Below are positions 15,076 to 23,474 of a DNA stretch of 30,459 bases, piece after piece; position 1 is the stretch's first letter, and the number at the start of each line of letters is the position of its first letter. This DNA comes from CAYZRY01 sp964630225 (GTDB lineage Bacteria; Bacillota_I; Bacilli_A; RF39; UBA660). The stretch is taken from contig CAZVUK010000012.1 in the NCBI GenBank assembly GCA_964630225.1, positions 1 through 30,459 of the forward strand, written 5' to 3'. The notes under the pieces were generated by a model. That model searched no databases. It worked only from the letters and a program-made list of their open reading frames with translations, and was not told the DNA's origin. A program made the translations under genes and the position numbers.

Positions 15076-16689
15076 ATGAATAACTTATATAAAAAGAGTC
15101 TTGTTTTTGTACTTGTGGCCTTTGTTTTCGCATTTGGCATTTTCAATGTTTTTGCAGCAACGACAGCATCACTAGATGGTAATATTGTTGTCAGTCCAGG
15201 AGATACGGTAAAATATGCAATTAAGATATCTTCGGATAAGATGGTTACAATGTATAATACAACTTTAAGTTATGATAGCTCTATTCTTACCCTTACCGCT
15301 ATAAATAATAGAGATTTTGTAGGATCTAATAGCGTTAATAATAGGGACCTTAAATTCACCTCGACAGGCAAGAACGGCCCTGTTACAGTAGCGGAGTTAG
15401 TCTTTAAAATAAATGATGCTACTTCGGCTCGTAGCATTAGTTTAGAGTTAAATCCTATTTCAGTTTGTGAAGTAAATGATGCTTTAGCTGAGCAACCAAA
15501 AGATTGCAGCGGTGGAAGCCTCCAAACCTTAAGTGCTATTAAAAAAGCCGTCAGCATCAAATCTAAAATAAATACGCTTAAGAGTTTAAAGATAAATGGA
15601 ACCTCGGTAAGTGCTTTTTCAACTAGCAAGTTTAACTATACGATGGATGTCGAAGCAAGTGTAAGCAGTGCTAAAATAGAAGCTGTTTTAACAGATACTA
15701 AGGCTAGTTTTCAAACTGATTTTGGAAGTAGAACCGAAGAACTTGACTATGGTGAAAATGATATCAAAGTTAAGGTGTTATCAGAGCTTGGCACGGAGCA
15801 GGTTTATACAATTTTGATTAACCGTGAAGACAATCGTGGTACTAACAATTATCTCGATTCAATCGTTGTAAATGGTAATAAGATTAGAAATTTTAAAACC
15901 AAGACTTTATCTTATACAGTTTATACATATAAAGCCGAAAAAGTAAAAATAGAAGCTGAGACTTCTGATGAGAAAGCAAACTATAAAGTCGAAGCACCAA
16001 CTACTTTAATAATTGGCGATAATCTTTATAAAATAATCGTAACAAGTGAAGCAGGATCAGAACTTATTTACAATATTAAAGTAAATAATATCGATCGTGA
16101 AATAAGTAAGAAACTTAAAACATTATCGATTACGGGCTATAAAATAGAATTTGACAAAAACACCAACCGTTACGAAATACTTTTTAATCGCGAGGCCTTA
16201 TCTAAGGCTGACATCTTATATACAACCGAAGAAAGTGAAGACTTTGTTAAAACAAGTATCAAGCCTGATGTCAAAGCAAATAAAGATGAGCTTAAAAAAC
16301 TAAAAGCCGGAGATGAAATAGTTATTACCATCGAAGGAATAGATGGTGAAAAACAAGATTACACCATTGTTTTAAAAAGAGATAAACGAATTAGTTTCTT
16401 CCTTCTTTTAGGACTTGTTATAATGGCTATTTTAACCTTTGTACTAATTAGATTAAGGAAGAGTTCTAAAGAAGAGAAAATATCCGGAGGAAGACATGCT
16501 GCTACGGATAAAGTAAAAGCTAAAAAGGTAGCTGAATACGAAGAGAAACCCAAGAAGAAAAGGTTTTCAATATACGAAGATGAATATGAAGAAGTCGAAG
16601 TTCCGATGGAGACAGAAGAGTTAGAAATTCCCAGCGGTCTAGAAGAGACTAAAGAATTTACCACTAAAGAACTTAGAAGAAAGAAGTAG
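15076..16689 (+). CDS. Secreted membrane-anchored protein with cohesin-like and cadherin-like beta-sandwich domains
   Basis: The 537-residue protein has a signal peptide (about 1-28, ending NVFAATT). Residues about 30-135 resemble a cohesin-type domain (GNIVVSPGDTVKYAIKI, then YNTTLSYDSSILTL). Two or three cadherin-like beta-sandwich repeats follow (about 165-250, 256-336 and a weaker 345-435); these begin LKSLKINGTSVSAF or LDSIVVNGNKIRNF and end in VYTILINRED or IYNIKVNN. One membrane helix (439-459) leads to a cytosolic tail of about 78 residues: first basic, then strongly acidic, ending ELRRKK. C131 and C144 may pair. The architecture suggests a surface scaffold or adhesin with a cytosolic contact region; the partner is unknown. 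Confidence 0.75.
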   Translation: MNNLYKKSLVFVLVAFVFAFGIFNVFAATTASLDGNIVVSPGDTVKYAIKISSDKMVTMYNTTLSYDSSILTLTAINNRDFVGSNSVNNRDLKFTSTGKNGPVTVAELVFKINDATSARSISLELNPISVCEVNDALAEQPKDCSGGSLQTLSAIKKAVSIKSKINTLKSLKINGTSVSAFSTSKFNYTMDVEASVSSAKIEAVLTDTKASFQTDFGSRTEELDYGENDIKVKVLSELGTEQVYTILINREDNRGTNNYLDSIVVNGNKIRNFKTKTLSYTVYTYKAEKVKIEAETSDEKANYKVEAPTTLIIGDNLYKIIVTSEAGSELIYNIKVNNIDREISKKLKTLSITGYKIEFDKNTNRYEILFNREALSKADILYTTEESEDFVKTSIKPDVKANKDELKKLKAGDEIVITIEGIDGEKQDYTIVLKRDKRISFFLLLGLVIMAILTFVLIRLRKSSKEEKISGGRHAATDKVKAKKVAEYEEKPKKKRFSIYEDEYEEVEVPMETEELEIPSGLEETKEFTTKELRRKK

Positions 16690-16721
16690 ACGAAAGTTTA
16701 TTTCTTTTGTTTGGAGAATAT

Positions 16722-17243
16722 ATGAAAATATTTGTAGCAGATATCTATGTAAAAACTATTTACGATATAAATTATGATAAGTTAAAAGAGATGGGAATAA
16801 TCTGTCTAATTTTTGATTTAGATAATACTCTTGCTAGAATTGATGATGAAGTCCCAAGTGAAAAAATGATTAAGTTTTTGGCAAAACTTAAGAAGGATTT
16901 CGATGTATATGTATTATCGAATAACACCAACAAAAAAAGAGTTTCTAGTTTTTGCGAGCCACTTGGAGTAGAATATGTAAGGGGAGCCCTAAAGCCAAGC
17001 AGTTTTGGTCTATCAAAGATCGCTAGAAAGAAGCGTTATCATAAATCAGAAATGATTTTAATTGGTGATCAGATTATGACTGATGTTTTAGCAGGTAAGC
17101 TATACCAAATAAAGACAGCACTAGTCGAGGCTTTAGCTAAGAAAGACTTAAAAGTAACTGTCATAAATCGTTTTTTTGAAAGAATAGTCTTAAAAAGATT
17201 GGCTTCAAAAAAGCTTTTTGAGAAAGGTAAGTACTATGACTAA
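16722..17243 (+). CDS. yqeG: YqeG-family HAD-type phosphatase
   Basis: From ATG 16722 (GGAGAA at 16713-16718) the protein has 173 residues. HAD motifs are FDLDNTLA (D32, D34), VLSNNT (S66), the conserved K91 in ALKPSSFG and IGDQIMTD (D116, D121). This is the YqeG subgroup (phosphatidylglycerophosphatase-like HAD family IIIA), which usually precedes yqeH, as here. The substrate in Bacilli is not firmly known; related proteins dephosphorylate phosphatidylglycerophosphate. An in-frame TTG at 16707 lies upstream of the Shine-Dalgarno and is rejected. The end overlaps the yqeH start by eight bases, so the two are coupled. Confidence 0.92.
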   Translation: MKIFVADIYVKTIYDINYDKLKEMGIICLIFDLDNTLARIDDEVPSEKMIKFLAKLKKDFDVYVLSNNTNKKRVSSFCEPLGVEYVRGALKPSSFGLSKIARKKRYHKSEMILIGDQIMTDVLAGKLYQIKTALVEALAKKDLKVTVINRFFERIVLKRLASKKLFEKGKYYD

Positions 17244-18237
17244 GAAAAAGTGTAGTGGCTGCGGAATAATTCTTCAAGCTGATAATACCACGGTCGAAGG
17301 ATATACGTCCAGTTTAGAAAATGACATATGTAGTCGTTGTTTTAAGATGAAGAATTATGGTCAGTACCAAGCAATTAGTAGAACTAACGAAGACTATAAG
17401 GCTATTTTAGAATCGATCAACAAAACAAAGGACTTAGTTTTATATGTCGTTGATCTACTTAATTTAAATCAAGATTTAAGTAGTATTAGAAATCATTTAA
17501 ATAATCGTTTAATCGTTGTTTTAGCTAAACGTGATGTTCTTCCTAGAAGTGTCAAAGAGGAGAAGCTTTTAGAAAAAATAAAAGAGATGATGCCTTCGGC
17601 CGAGGACGTCATTATTGTAAGCAGTCAAAAGAATTATAATTTAGATAGACTTATGAATTTAGTTAGAAAACATCAAAGTAGTAAAAATGTTTATGTTGTC
17701 GGTATGACTAATGCTGGTAAGAGCAGTTTAATAAACAAACTTATTCATAATTATTCAAGTGTCGAAGGCTTACTTACGATATCACCCTTGCCTTCGACTA
17801 CGGTCGATAAAATAGATATAAAAATATCGGATACTTTGACTATTATAGATACTCCTGGTTTGGTTGAGGCAGGTAATATAAGTAACTATTTAGAAGCCAA
17901 AGCTCTAAAAAAAATATCAGCTAAAAAAGAAATAAAACCGAAGATTTTTCAAATTAAAACAGGCCAATCCTTAATTATTGAAGATTATCTTCGTATCGAT
18001 CATCTCGAAGGTGAAAAAAGCAGTTTTATCTGTTATTTTTCCAACGATGTCAAAGTTAAAAGACATAACTCTAAGAATGCTAAACTAAAAGAATTAGCGA
18101 GAAGATCGATGGATCTAAGTTATTACGAAGATATAGTTATTCCAGGACTTGGTTTTATCAAAGTGGTTGGAAAAGCCAAAGTAGAGATATATGTTAATAT
18201 AAATATTAAAATATTTATTAGACCATCACTTATTTAA
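17236..18237 (+). CDS. yqeH: Circularly permuted ribosome-assembly GTPase YqeH
   Basis: YqeH is needed for 30S subunit assembly. The 333 residues from ATG 17236 (AAAGGTAAG upstream) include an N-terminal zinc site CSGC and CSRC (C6, C9, C32, C35). G4 AKRD (97-100) comes before the P-loop GMTNAGKSS (156-164), then a TTVDK segment (188-192) and G3 DTPG (205-208), so the GTPase order is permuted. The C-terminal half ends GLGFIKVVGKAKVEIYV, the usual YqeH region. It is somewhat shorter than the Bacillus protein (about 366). In Bacillus aroE, yhbY and nadD follow; none is here. A hydrolase with its own promoter follows instead. Confidence 0.94.
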   Translation: MTKKKCSGCGIILQADNTTVEGYTSSLENDICSRCFKMKNYGQYQAISRTNEDYKAILESINKTKDLVLYVVDLLNLNQDLSSIRNHLNNRLIVVLAKRDVLPRSVKEEKLLEKIKEMMPSAEDVIIVSSQKNYNLDRLMNLVRKHQSSKNVYVVGMTNAGKSSLINKLIHNYSSVEGLLTISPLPSTTVDKIDIKISDTLTIIDTPGLVEAGNISNYLEAKALKKISAKKEIKPKIFQIKTGQSLIIEDYLRIDHLEGEKSSFICYFSNDVKVKRHNSKNAKLKELARRSMDLSYYEDIVIPGLGFIKVVGKAKVEIYVNINIKIFIRPSLI

Positions 18238-18258
18238 TAAGAAAACTATAAATTATTA

Positions 18259-18267
18259 TGATATAAT
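18259..18267 (+). promoter_or_regulatory. Extended -10 promoter of the hydrolase-murF-ddl operon
   Basis: TGA-TATAAT is a perfect extended -10 lying 17 bases before the hydrolase ATG, with no clear -35. The same 9-base TGATATAAT recurs before yebC (22662-22670). Confidence 0.6.
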
Positions 18268-18283
18268 TTAAGTGGGTGTAAAA

Positions 18284-19003
18284 ATGAAAAAAATTAGAGA
18301 TATCAATATTAACTATGAACAGTTTGGTAAAGGTAAAGATATTGTTTTACTGCATGGATGGGGACAAAACATCGGTATGATGAAACCACTTGTCACCGAG
18401 CTTGCTAAAACACATAAAATCACGCTCGTTGATTTACCAGGTTTTGGTCAAAGTGAAGAACCAAAAAAACTACTTACTGTCCATGATTATGCCGATATTA
18501 TTAATGAACTATTAAAAGAATTAAAAGTAAATAATCCATCGCTAATTGGTCACTCCTTCGGAGGTAAGATATCGATTGTTTATACTTCGAAGTATAAAGT
18601 AGATAAACTCGTCTTATTTGGTAGTCCTTGCTTTGCCAGTGACGTAAGTAAAAGCCTTAAAGTACGATTCTTGAAAACGATTAAAAAGCTACCCTTTGTA
18701 TCAAGACTATCAGAACTTGCTAAAAGATACATAGGTTCAAGTGATTATAAAATGGCAAGTCCTGTCATGAGAGAAGTGCTCGTTTCGACAGTTACCACCG
18801 ATGTAGCTGGGGAAGCGACTAAAATAAAAGCACCGACACTAATAATATGGGGCGATAATGATCAAGCGGTAGCATTAAGCGATGCCAAAAAACTAGAGAA
18901 AATAATTCCTGATAGTGCTTTGATTGTTTTAGAACCAGGTACTCACTATGCGTACCTAGAACATCTAGTTAGAGTAAAAGCTATTTTAAAAGAATTCCTA
19001 TAG
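18284..19003 (+). CDS. Alpha/beta-fold hydrolase
   Basis: The 239-residue protein (from ATG 18284, GGGTG at 18273-18277) has the catalytic frame of small serine hydrolases. It has the oxyanion HGWG (about 24-27), VDLPGFGQSE (about 49-58), the nucleophile elbow GHSFGG (S91), an acid in WGDND (D191 or D193) and GTHYAYLEH (H221). There is no signal peptide. The substrate cannot be read; the family includes esterases, C-C hydrolases and acylhydrolases. It lies nine bases upstream of murF and shares its promoter, so a role linked to wall precursors or their lipid carriers is possible, but that is context only. A GTG at 18272 lies within the leader and is not used. Confidence 0.9.
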   Translation: MKKIRDININYEQFGKGKDIVLLHGWGQNIGMMKPLVTELAKTHKITLVDLPGFGQSEEPKKLLTVHDYADIINELLKELKVNNPSLIGHSFGGKISIVYTSKYKVDKLVLFGSPCFASDVSKSLKVRFLKTIKKLPFVSRLSELAKRYIGSSDYKMASPVMREVLVSTVTTDVAGEATKIKAPTLIIWGDNDQAVALSDAKKLEKIIPDSALIVLEPGTHYAYLEHLVRVKAILKEFL

Positions 19004-19012
19004 GAGGATAAA

Positions 19013-20623
19013 ATGGAAAATAATTTAGTAATTGCCGTTTACGTCGCAGCATATTTAATACTATTTTTAATGAGTAAGAAATCACTTCATATGCTCCAAC
19101 AAAATCTTTATAATGAAAATAACAGATATGGTAAATGGATATGGGGAAATAAAAACTTAAGTTTAGTTTCCTATAGCATCTTTGCTTTTATCTTTATCTT
19201 TATGTCGTACTTTTCGACATCAAACGAAGTGCTATACTTTTTTCTAGCATCAGCTATCGTTGCTTATCTTGCTACTTATTTCGAGCTTAAACAAAGGACT
19301 AAAGTAGAACAAAATAAGAAACCCTTGGTAATAACAGCTAGAATTAAGAGACAATCAGTTACTATAATACTAATATATTTTATACCGGCCCTAATTGCCG
19401 TATTATTTCCTAATTTAAAATATACGATGTTACTATTACTGACATTACTTGTATATCTTAACTTTCTTACGGTATATCTTGCTAATATAATAAATCAACC
19501 AGTTGAAAAGATGGTTTACTTATATTATAAAAATAAAGCAAAAGCTAAACTTAAAGCTATGTCTAATTTAAAGATAATTGGTATTACTGGAAGCTATGGT
19601 AAAACAAGTAGTAAGAATATCTTAAATGATGTTTTAAGTATTAAATATAATACTTTGGCAACGCCAAAGAGTATTAATACATTAAACGGGAATTTAATTA
19701 CAATCAATAATAAATTATCTAAATTTGATGAAGTATTTATCGTTGAAATGGGAGCATATGTAAAAGGTGATATCCTTGATCTATGTAAATTAGTAGGTCC
19801 AAAATATGGAATTATTACAACCATAGGTACAGCTCATTTAGCAACATTTGGTAGTCAAGAGAATATTCTTCATGCTAAGATGGAGCTTTTAGAATCCCTT
19901 CCCGAAGATGGTATTTGCATACTAAATAGTGATGATCCGCTTCAAAGGTCTTACGAAATGAAAAATACTTGTAAAGTAGTTTGGATAGGAATAGACACTA
20001 AAGCTGATGTCAGCGCTAAAAATATTAAATGTTCACATAAAGGAACAGAGTTTGATGTAAATTTTGCTGGCGAAAAAAAGAGTTTACAGTTTAAAACTAA
20101 ATTGCTTGGACAGCATAATGTCTATAATATCTTAGCGGCTATTGCGCTTGGAAAAGAACTAGGTATTGAAGCTGATAAGTTAGTCCAAGGCGTAGCTCAA
20201 GTTCATCCTATTGAACATCGCCTAGAGATCAAGAAACTAGGTAATTTCTATCAAATAGATGATGCCTATAATTCTAATCCAGTTGGAGCCAAAGGAGCGC
20301 TAGACGTCCTTGAAATGATGCCAGGAAAGAAAGTCGTGGTAACACCAGGAATGGTTGAACTTGGCGATGAAGAAGAAAAATACAACAAAGAGTTTGGTAG
20401 GCAGATTGCCAAAGTAGCAGATGAAGTAATCTTAATTGGTAAGAAAAGAACTGTTCCCATCTATGATGGTTTAATCGAAGAGAAATTTAAAAAAGATAAA
20501 ATACATATACTTAATGATGTTAAAGCAGCTTATCCATTAATAAATAAATTGAAGGATAAAAAAGATCTATACGCACTGTTTGAAAATGATCTACCAGATA
20601 CTTATACTGAAGGAGGAAAATAA
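19013..20623 (+). CDS. murF: MurF-like Mur ligase with N-terminal membrane domain
   Basis: It should ligate D-Ala-D-Ala to the UDP-MurNAc tripeptide. Of 536 residues, the catalytic part starts late: P-loop GITGSYGKTSS (190-200), E246 in VEMGAY, GTAH (272-275), NSDDP (305-309), GQHNVYN (366-372) and the MurF signature DDAYNSNP (416-423). The region before it is not the usual MurF substrate-binding domain. Instead there are about four or five hydrophobic segments (5-21, 52-69, 75-91, 116-133 and 137-160) and a basic linker. The protein is therefore membrane-bound. AGGAGG (19002-19007) sits just before the start, and ddl follows after one base. MurF is preferred to other Mur ligases because of the signature and the ddl neighbour. 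Confidence 0.88.
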   Translation: MENNLVIAVYVAAYLILFLMSKKSLHMLQQNLYNENNRYGKWIWGNKNLSLVSYSIFAFIFIFMSYFSTSNEVLYFFLASAIVAYLATYFELKQRTKVEQNKKPLVITARIKRQSVTIILIYFIPALIAVLFPNLKYTMLLLLTLLVYLNFLTVYLANIINQPVEKMVYLYYKNKAKAKLKAMSNLKIIGITGSYGKTSSKNILNDVLSIKYNTLATPKSINTLNGNLITINNKLSKFDEVFIVEMGAYVKGDILDLCKLVGPKYGIITTIGTAHLATFGSQENILHAKMELLESLPEDGICILNSDDPLQRSYEMKNTCKVVWIGIDTKADVSAKNIKCSHKGTEFDVNFAGEKKSLQFKTKLLGQHNVYNILAAIALGKELGIEADKLVQGVAQVHPIEHRLEIKKLGNFYQIDDAYNSNPVGAKGALDVLEMMPGKKVVVTPGMVELGDEEEKYNKEFGRQIAKVADEVILIGKKRTVPIYDGLIEEKFKKDKIHILNDVKAAYPLINKLKDKKDLYALFENDLPDTYTEGGK

Positions 20624-20624
20624 T

Positions 20625-21815
20625 ATGATAAGAGTTGGTGTTATATTTGGAGGAGAAACCGTCGAACATGAGGTAAGTATTATCTCAGCTATTCAAGCAA
20701 TGAATAAGATGGATACTCAAAAATATGAAATAGTACCTATATATATTACTAAAGATAGAAGGTGGTATACAGGTGAAATATTAAAAGAGATGGAAACTTT
20801 CCAAGATTTAAATCTTTTAAAAAGATATACTAAAAATGTTGTTTTATGCAGTCATAAGGGAAGGTTTATTTTGCAGTCAACCGGACTATTTAAAAGAGAA
20901 ATAAAAGAAATAGATATCGCTTTTCCTATCGTTCATGGAACTAATGTCGAAGATGGAAATCTTCAAGGATATTTAGCAACAGTTGGAATTCCTTACGTTG
21001 GAGCAAGCGTTGCAGCGGCAGCCCTCGGTCAAGACAAGGTTTTCCAAAAACAGATTTGGTCGACCGAAGACTTATCAATTACTAATTATGTTTGGTTTTT
21101 TGATAGTGAATATAACGAGAATAAAGCCGACATAATCAAGAAGGTATCCAAACTGAAGATGCCCGTTATTGTTAAGCCCGCTAACCTAGGAAGCAGTGTC
21201 GGTATCGAAATAGCTCATGACAAAGAGGAGCTAGCAGCGGCAATCGAAGATGCTATTACTTACGATAGTAAAATCCTCGTCGAAGAAGTAGTAGCTAACT
21301 TAAAAGAAGTAAATATCAGTGTCCTTGGAACATACGATAATTACGAATTAAGTGTTATCGAAGAAGTAATGAGTGATAATGAATTATTAACTTATAAAGA
21401 TAAATATATTGGAAGCTCAAAAAAAGATGGAACAAGCTCAAAAGGAATGCTTTCAACGGCGCGTAAAATTCCAGCTAACATCAGTAGTAAAATGGAAAAA
21501 GAAGTCCAAGAACTTGCTGCTAAAAGCTTTAAGGCTCTAGGACTGGCTGGAAACGTAAGAATAGACTTCCTAATCGATACGAAGAAAAACAAAGTGTATA
21601 TTAATGAAGTAAACACTATTCCAGGCTCTCTAGCATTTTATCTATGGGATCCTAAAGGCAAAGACTACTCAACGCTACTTGATGACATGATCAATATAGC
21701 GGTCAAAGAGTACAAGAGAAAGACTTCTAAAACACATTCTTTTGAAAGTAATATCCTCGAAGGATATAACGGACTTAAGGGTGCTAAGGGTCTAAAGGGA
21801 AGTAAAAAAATATAA
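20625..21815 (+). CDS. ddl: D-alanine--D-alanine ligase
   Basis: It makes the D-Ala-D-Ala dipeptide used by MurF. From ATG 20625 (AAGGAGG just upstream) the protein has 396 residues. ATP-grasp Ddl motifs are GGETVEHEVSIISA (9-22), VHGTNVEDGNLQG (104-115), KPANLGSSVGIE (184-195), EEVVANLKEVNIS (220-232), the omega-loop tyrosines in TYKDKY (256-261) and INEVNTIPGS (326-335). The tyrosine-bearing loop fits D-Ala rather than D-lactate ligation. The C-terminus extends beyond the usual end with a repetitive Lys/Gly tail (GLKGAKGLKGSKKI, 383-396). An open frame extends upstream to 20580 but overlaps murF and lacks a ribosome site. Confidence 0.96.
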   Translation: MIRVGVIFGGETVEHEVSIISAIQAMNKMDTQKYEIVPIYITKDRRWYTGEILKEMETFQDLNLLKRYTKNVVLCSHKGRFILQSTGLFKREIKEIDIAFPIVHGTNVEDGNLQGYLATVGIPYVGASVAAAALGQDKVFQKQIWSTEDLSITNYVWFFDSEYNENKADIIKKVSKLKMPVIVKPANLGSSVGIEIAHDKEELAAAIEDAITYDSKILVEEVVANLKEVNISVLGTYDNYELSVIEEVMSDNELLTYKDKYIGSSKKDGTSSKGMLSTARKIPANISSKMEKEVQELAAKSFKALGLAGNVRIDFLIDTKKNKVYINEVNTIPGSLAFYLWDPKGKDYSTLLDDMINIAVKEYKRKTSKTHSFESNILEGYNGLKGAKGLKGSKKI

Positions 21816-21817
21816 AT

Positions 21818-22669
21818 ATGAATGTAAATGTCGATAAATTAAAATATTTAGGCATATCTGCAATATACATAAATGAGGCATTTAACGAAGAAGAAGAAAG
21901 CAAAATAAAAGATATTTTGTTTTCTTTTAATGAAATAAAACAAATATATTTTACTGATAAAGCAGATTATAAAACGATAGAAAAAGTAAAATATTACTTA
22001 GAGATATCGTCATATATAGAAGATGAAAATATTGAAAAGATAATTTATGCTAAATTAGGCGATGAAGATATAGAAAAACTACTTAATTTATCTTTAAAAA
22101 ATCCAGAAACCTGGACTATTACATACGATAGGGTAAAAAACACAATTTATACAGCGATACTACCCAGATATAGAGGAATGCATTCATACTTAAAAAGAAT
22201 ATTCCAGCTTTTGAAGAATTTAAACATTAAAGAAAAAATAAAAGTCTTAAGCGAAGAGTTAGATGGTTTTAAACAGGTCAAAGACAATCAGAGTATAATT
22301 GATAATATCGAAAAAAGAGTTTTGGGACCAAATGATTATATTGTCGTTTTAAACAAATTACTTAACTCAAGTGGAGTAAGCACTTACATATCTAAAACAA
22401 ATATCGGTAAGATTTTACTTCTAAGGATAGATAATAAAATATTTGTCTATTCTGAAAGACATAAAGATTTAGTGGAATTTAATCTGTTTGACGAAGGCTT
22501 TTTAAGTCCGTTAAAGTTTCTTGAAGAAAAAGAAATGCTTATGGCTATTAGAAAATATAATATTTATTTAGAAGCTCACGATGATGATCTCGAAGAGAGT
22601 TTAAAAATGAGTTTTAACGAGCTATATAAGCTTATTAATACTAGTCAAGATAAAAGTGATATGATATAA
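21818..22669 (+). CDS. Unrecognised 283-residue cytosolic protein
   Basis: It starts two bases after the ddl stop; the nearest purine-rich site is AGGGAAG about 13 bases upstream inside ddl, so translation probably depends on coupling. The sequence has no signal peptide or membrane helix and is rich in Lys, Glu and Ile. The first 70 residues look like alternating strands and helices (MNVNVDKLKYLGISAIYI). The middle (about 85-170) is helical with ILPRYRGMHSYLKRIFQLLK. Residues about 175-230 show strands (YIVVLNKLL, GKILLLRID, KIFVYSERH). The C-terminus is acidic and helical. No motif of a known family was found. Position suggests a wall- or division-linked role at most. Codon use is like its neighbours. 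Confidence 0.75.
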   Translation: MNVNVDKLKYLGISAIYINEAFNEEEESKIKDILFSFNEIKQIYFTDKADYKTIEKVKYYLEISSYIEDENIEKIIYAKLGDEDIEKLLNLSLKNPETWTITYDRVKNTIYTAILPRYRGMHSYLKRIFQLLKNLNIKEKIKVLSEELDGFKQVKDNQSIIDNIEKRVLGPNDYIVVLNKLLNSSGVSTYISKTNIGKILLLRIDNKIFVYSERHKDLVEFNLFDEGFLSPLKFLEEKEMLMAIRKYNIYLEAHDDDLEESLKMSFNELYKLINTSQDKSDMI

Positions 22670-22670
22670 T
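22642..22670 (+). promoter_or_regulatory. Promoter of yebC inside the end of the preceding gene
   Basis: TAGTCA (22642-22647), a 17-base spacer and TGA-TATAAT (22662-22670) form an extended -10 promoter overlapping the stop codon of the unknown gene. The leader would be about a dozen bases and carries GGGAGTGAT. Confidence 0.65.
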
Positions 22671-22688
22671 TCATTCGGGAGTGATAAT

Positions 22689-23408
22689 ATGGCTGGACAT
22701 TCAAAATGGGCAAAAATACACAGACAAAAAGGTTTGCTCGATGCACAGCGAGGTAAAATTTTTCAAAAGATAGCAAAGGAACTCTATGTAGCAGCTAAGG
22801 GCACTAATGGAAAACCCGAAGAAAATCCTGCTCTTAGACTAGTTATCGAAAAGGCAAGAAGTAATAACATGCCTAAAGAAAATATCGATAAAGCAATCGA
22901 TAAAGCAATTGGTGCTCAAAATCAAGAAGAGTACGAGGCAGTAGTCTATGAAGGATATGGTCCTTCAGGGATAGCGATTATGATCGATTGTTTAACCGAT
23001 AATCGTAATCGAACAGCGATGTTGGTAAGAACGGCTCTAACTAAGAAAGGGGGAAACCTCGGAACTAGTGGATCTGTCAGTTACATGTTTACAAGACAAG
23101 GAGTAATAGTTATCGAAAAGAAACTGGCCGAAGATGATGTTATGATGACGGCCCTTGATGCTGGTGCGATAGACTTTATAACAAATGATGATAATTATGA
23201 AATCTATACTGAAAGCAACGATATGATCAAAGTCAAAGAAGTGCTAGAAACTTTCGGCGTAAAAGAATTTATAACAAGTGAAATAACTTTTGTAGCTGAT
23301 AATATGATGGAACTAACAGATGAAGAAGCTGACAAAGTAATAGAACTGATAGATGCCCTCGAAGAAATCGATGATGTACAAAATGTGTATCATAATCTTA
23401 GTATGTAG
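22689..23408 (+). CDS. yebC: YebC/PmpR-family translation or transcription factor
   Basis: The 239-residue protein opens with the family signature MAGHSKWAKIHRQKGLLDAQ and continues with RGKIFQKIAKEL, NPALRLVIEKARSNNMPKENI and YEGYGPSGIAI. It ends in NVYHNL, as most YebC proteins do. Length matches the family (about 240). Members were described as DNA-binding regulators, and more recently as ribosome-associated factors that relieve stalling at polyproline in some bacteria; which applies here is not decided by sequence. It is cytosolic. The gene has its own promoter and a terminator directly after the stop, so it is probably monocistronic. Confidence 0.95.
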   Translation: MAGHSKWAKIHRQKGLLDAQRGKIFQKIAKELYVAAKGTNGKPEENPALRLVIEKARSNNMPKENIDKAIDKAIGAQNQEEYEAVVYEGYGPSGIAIMIDCLTDNRNRTAMLVRTALTKKGGNLGTSGSVSYMFTRQGVIVIEKKLAEDDVMMTALDAGAIDFITNDDNYEIYTESNDMIKVKEVLETFGVKEFITSEITFVADNMMELTDEEADKVIELIDALEEIDDVQNVYHNLSM

Positions 23409-23434
23409 ACAGTATAAGCTGTCTTTTTCTTTTA
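23407..23434 (+). terminator. Rho-independent terminator after yebC
   Basis: AGACAG (23407-23412), loop TATAAG and CTGTCT (23419-23424) form a 6-bp stem beginning in the yebC stop codon, followed by a T-rich run interrupted by one C. Confidence 0.75.
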
Positions 23435-23458
23435 TATAATTAAGAAATATAGTATAAT
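23431..23458 (+). promoter_or_regulatory. Probable promoter of the trpS-murG-murB-ftsQ unit
   Basis: TTTATA (23431-23436), a 16-base spacer and a perfect TATAAT (23453-23458) lie between the yebC terminator and trpS. A second TATAAT occurs at 23435-23440. The leader is about ten bases, too short for a T-box element. Confidence 0.55.
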
Positions 23459-23474
23459 TTAGTTGGTGATAAAT

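Noticed and set aside
15270..15629. 119-codon minus-strand open frame
   Set aside because: It is antisense to the cohesin-like gene, with no ribosome site or promoter and no recognisable family; the same holds for all other minus-strand frames in the window.
23409..23474. T-box leader before trpS
   Set aside because: The space between the yebC terminator and trpS is too short, and the likely transcript starts about ten bases before the ATG.
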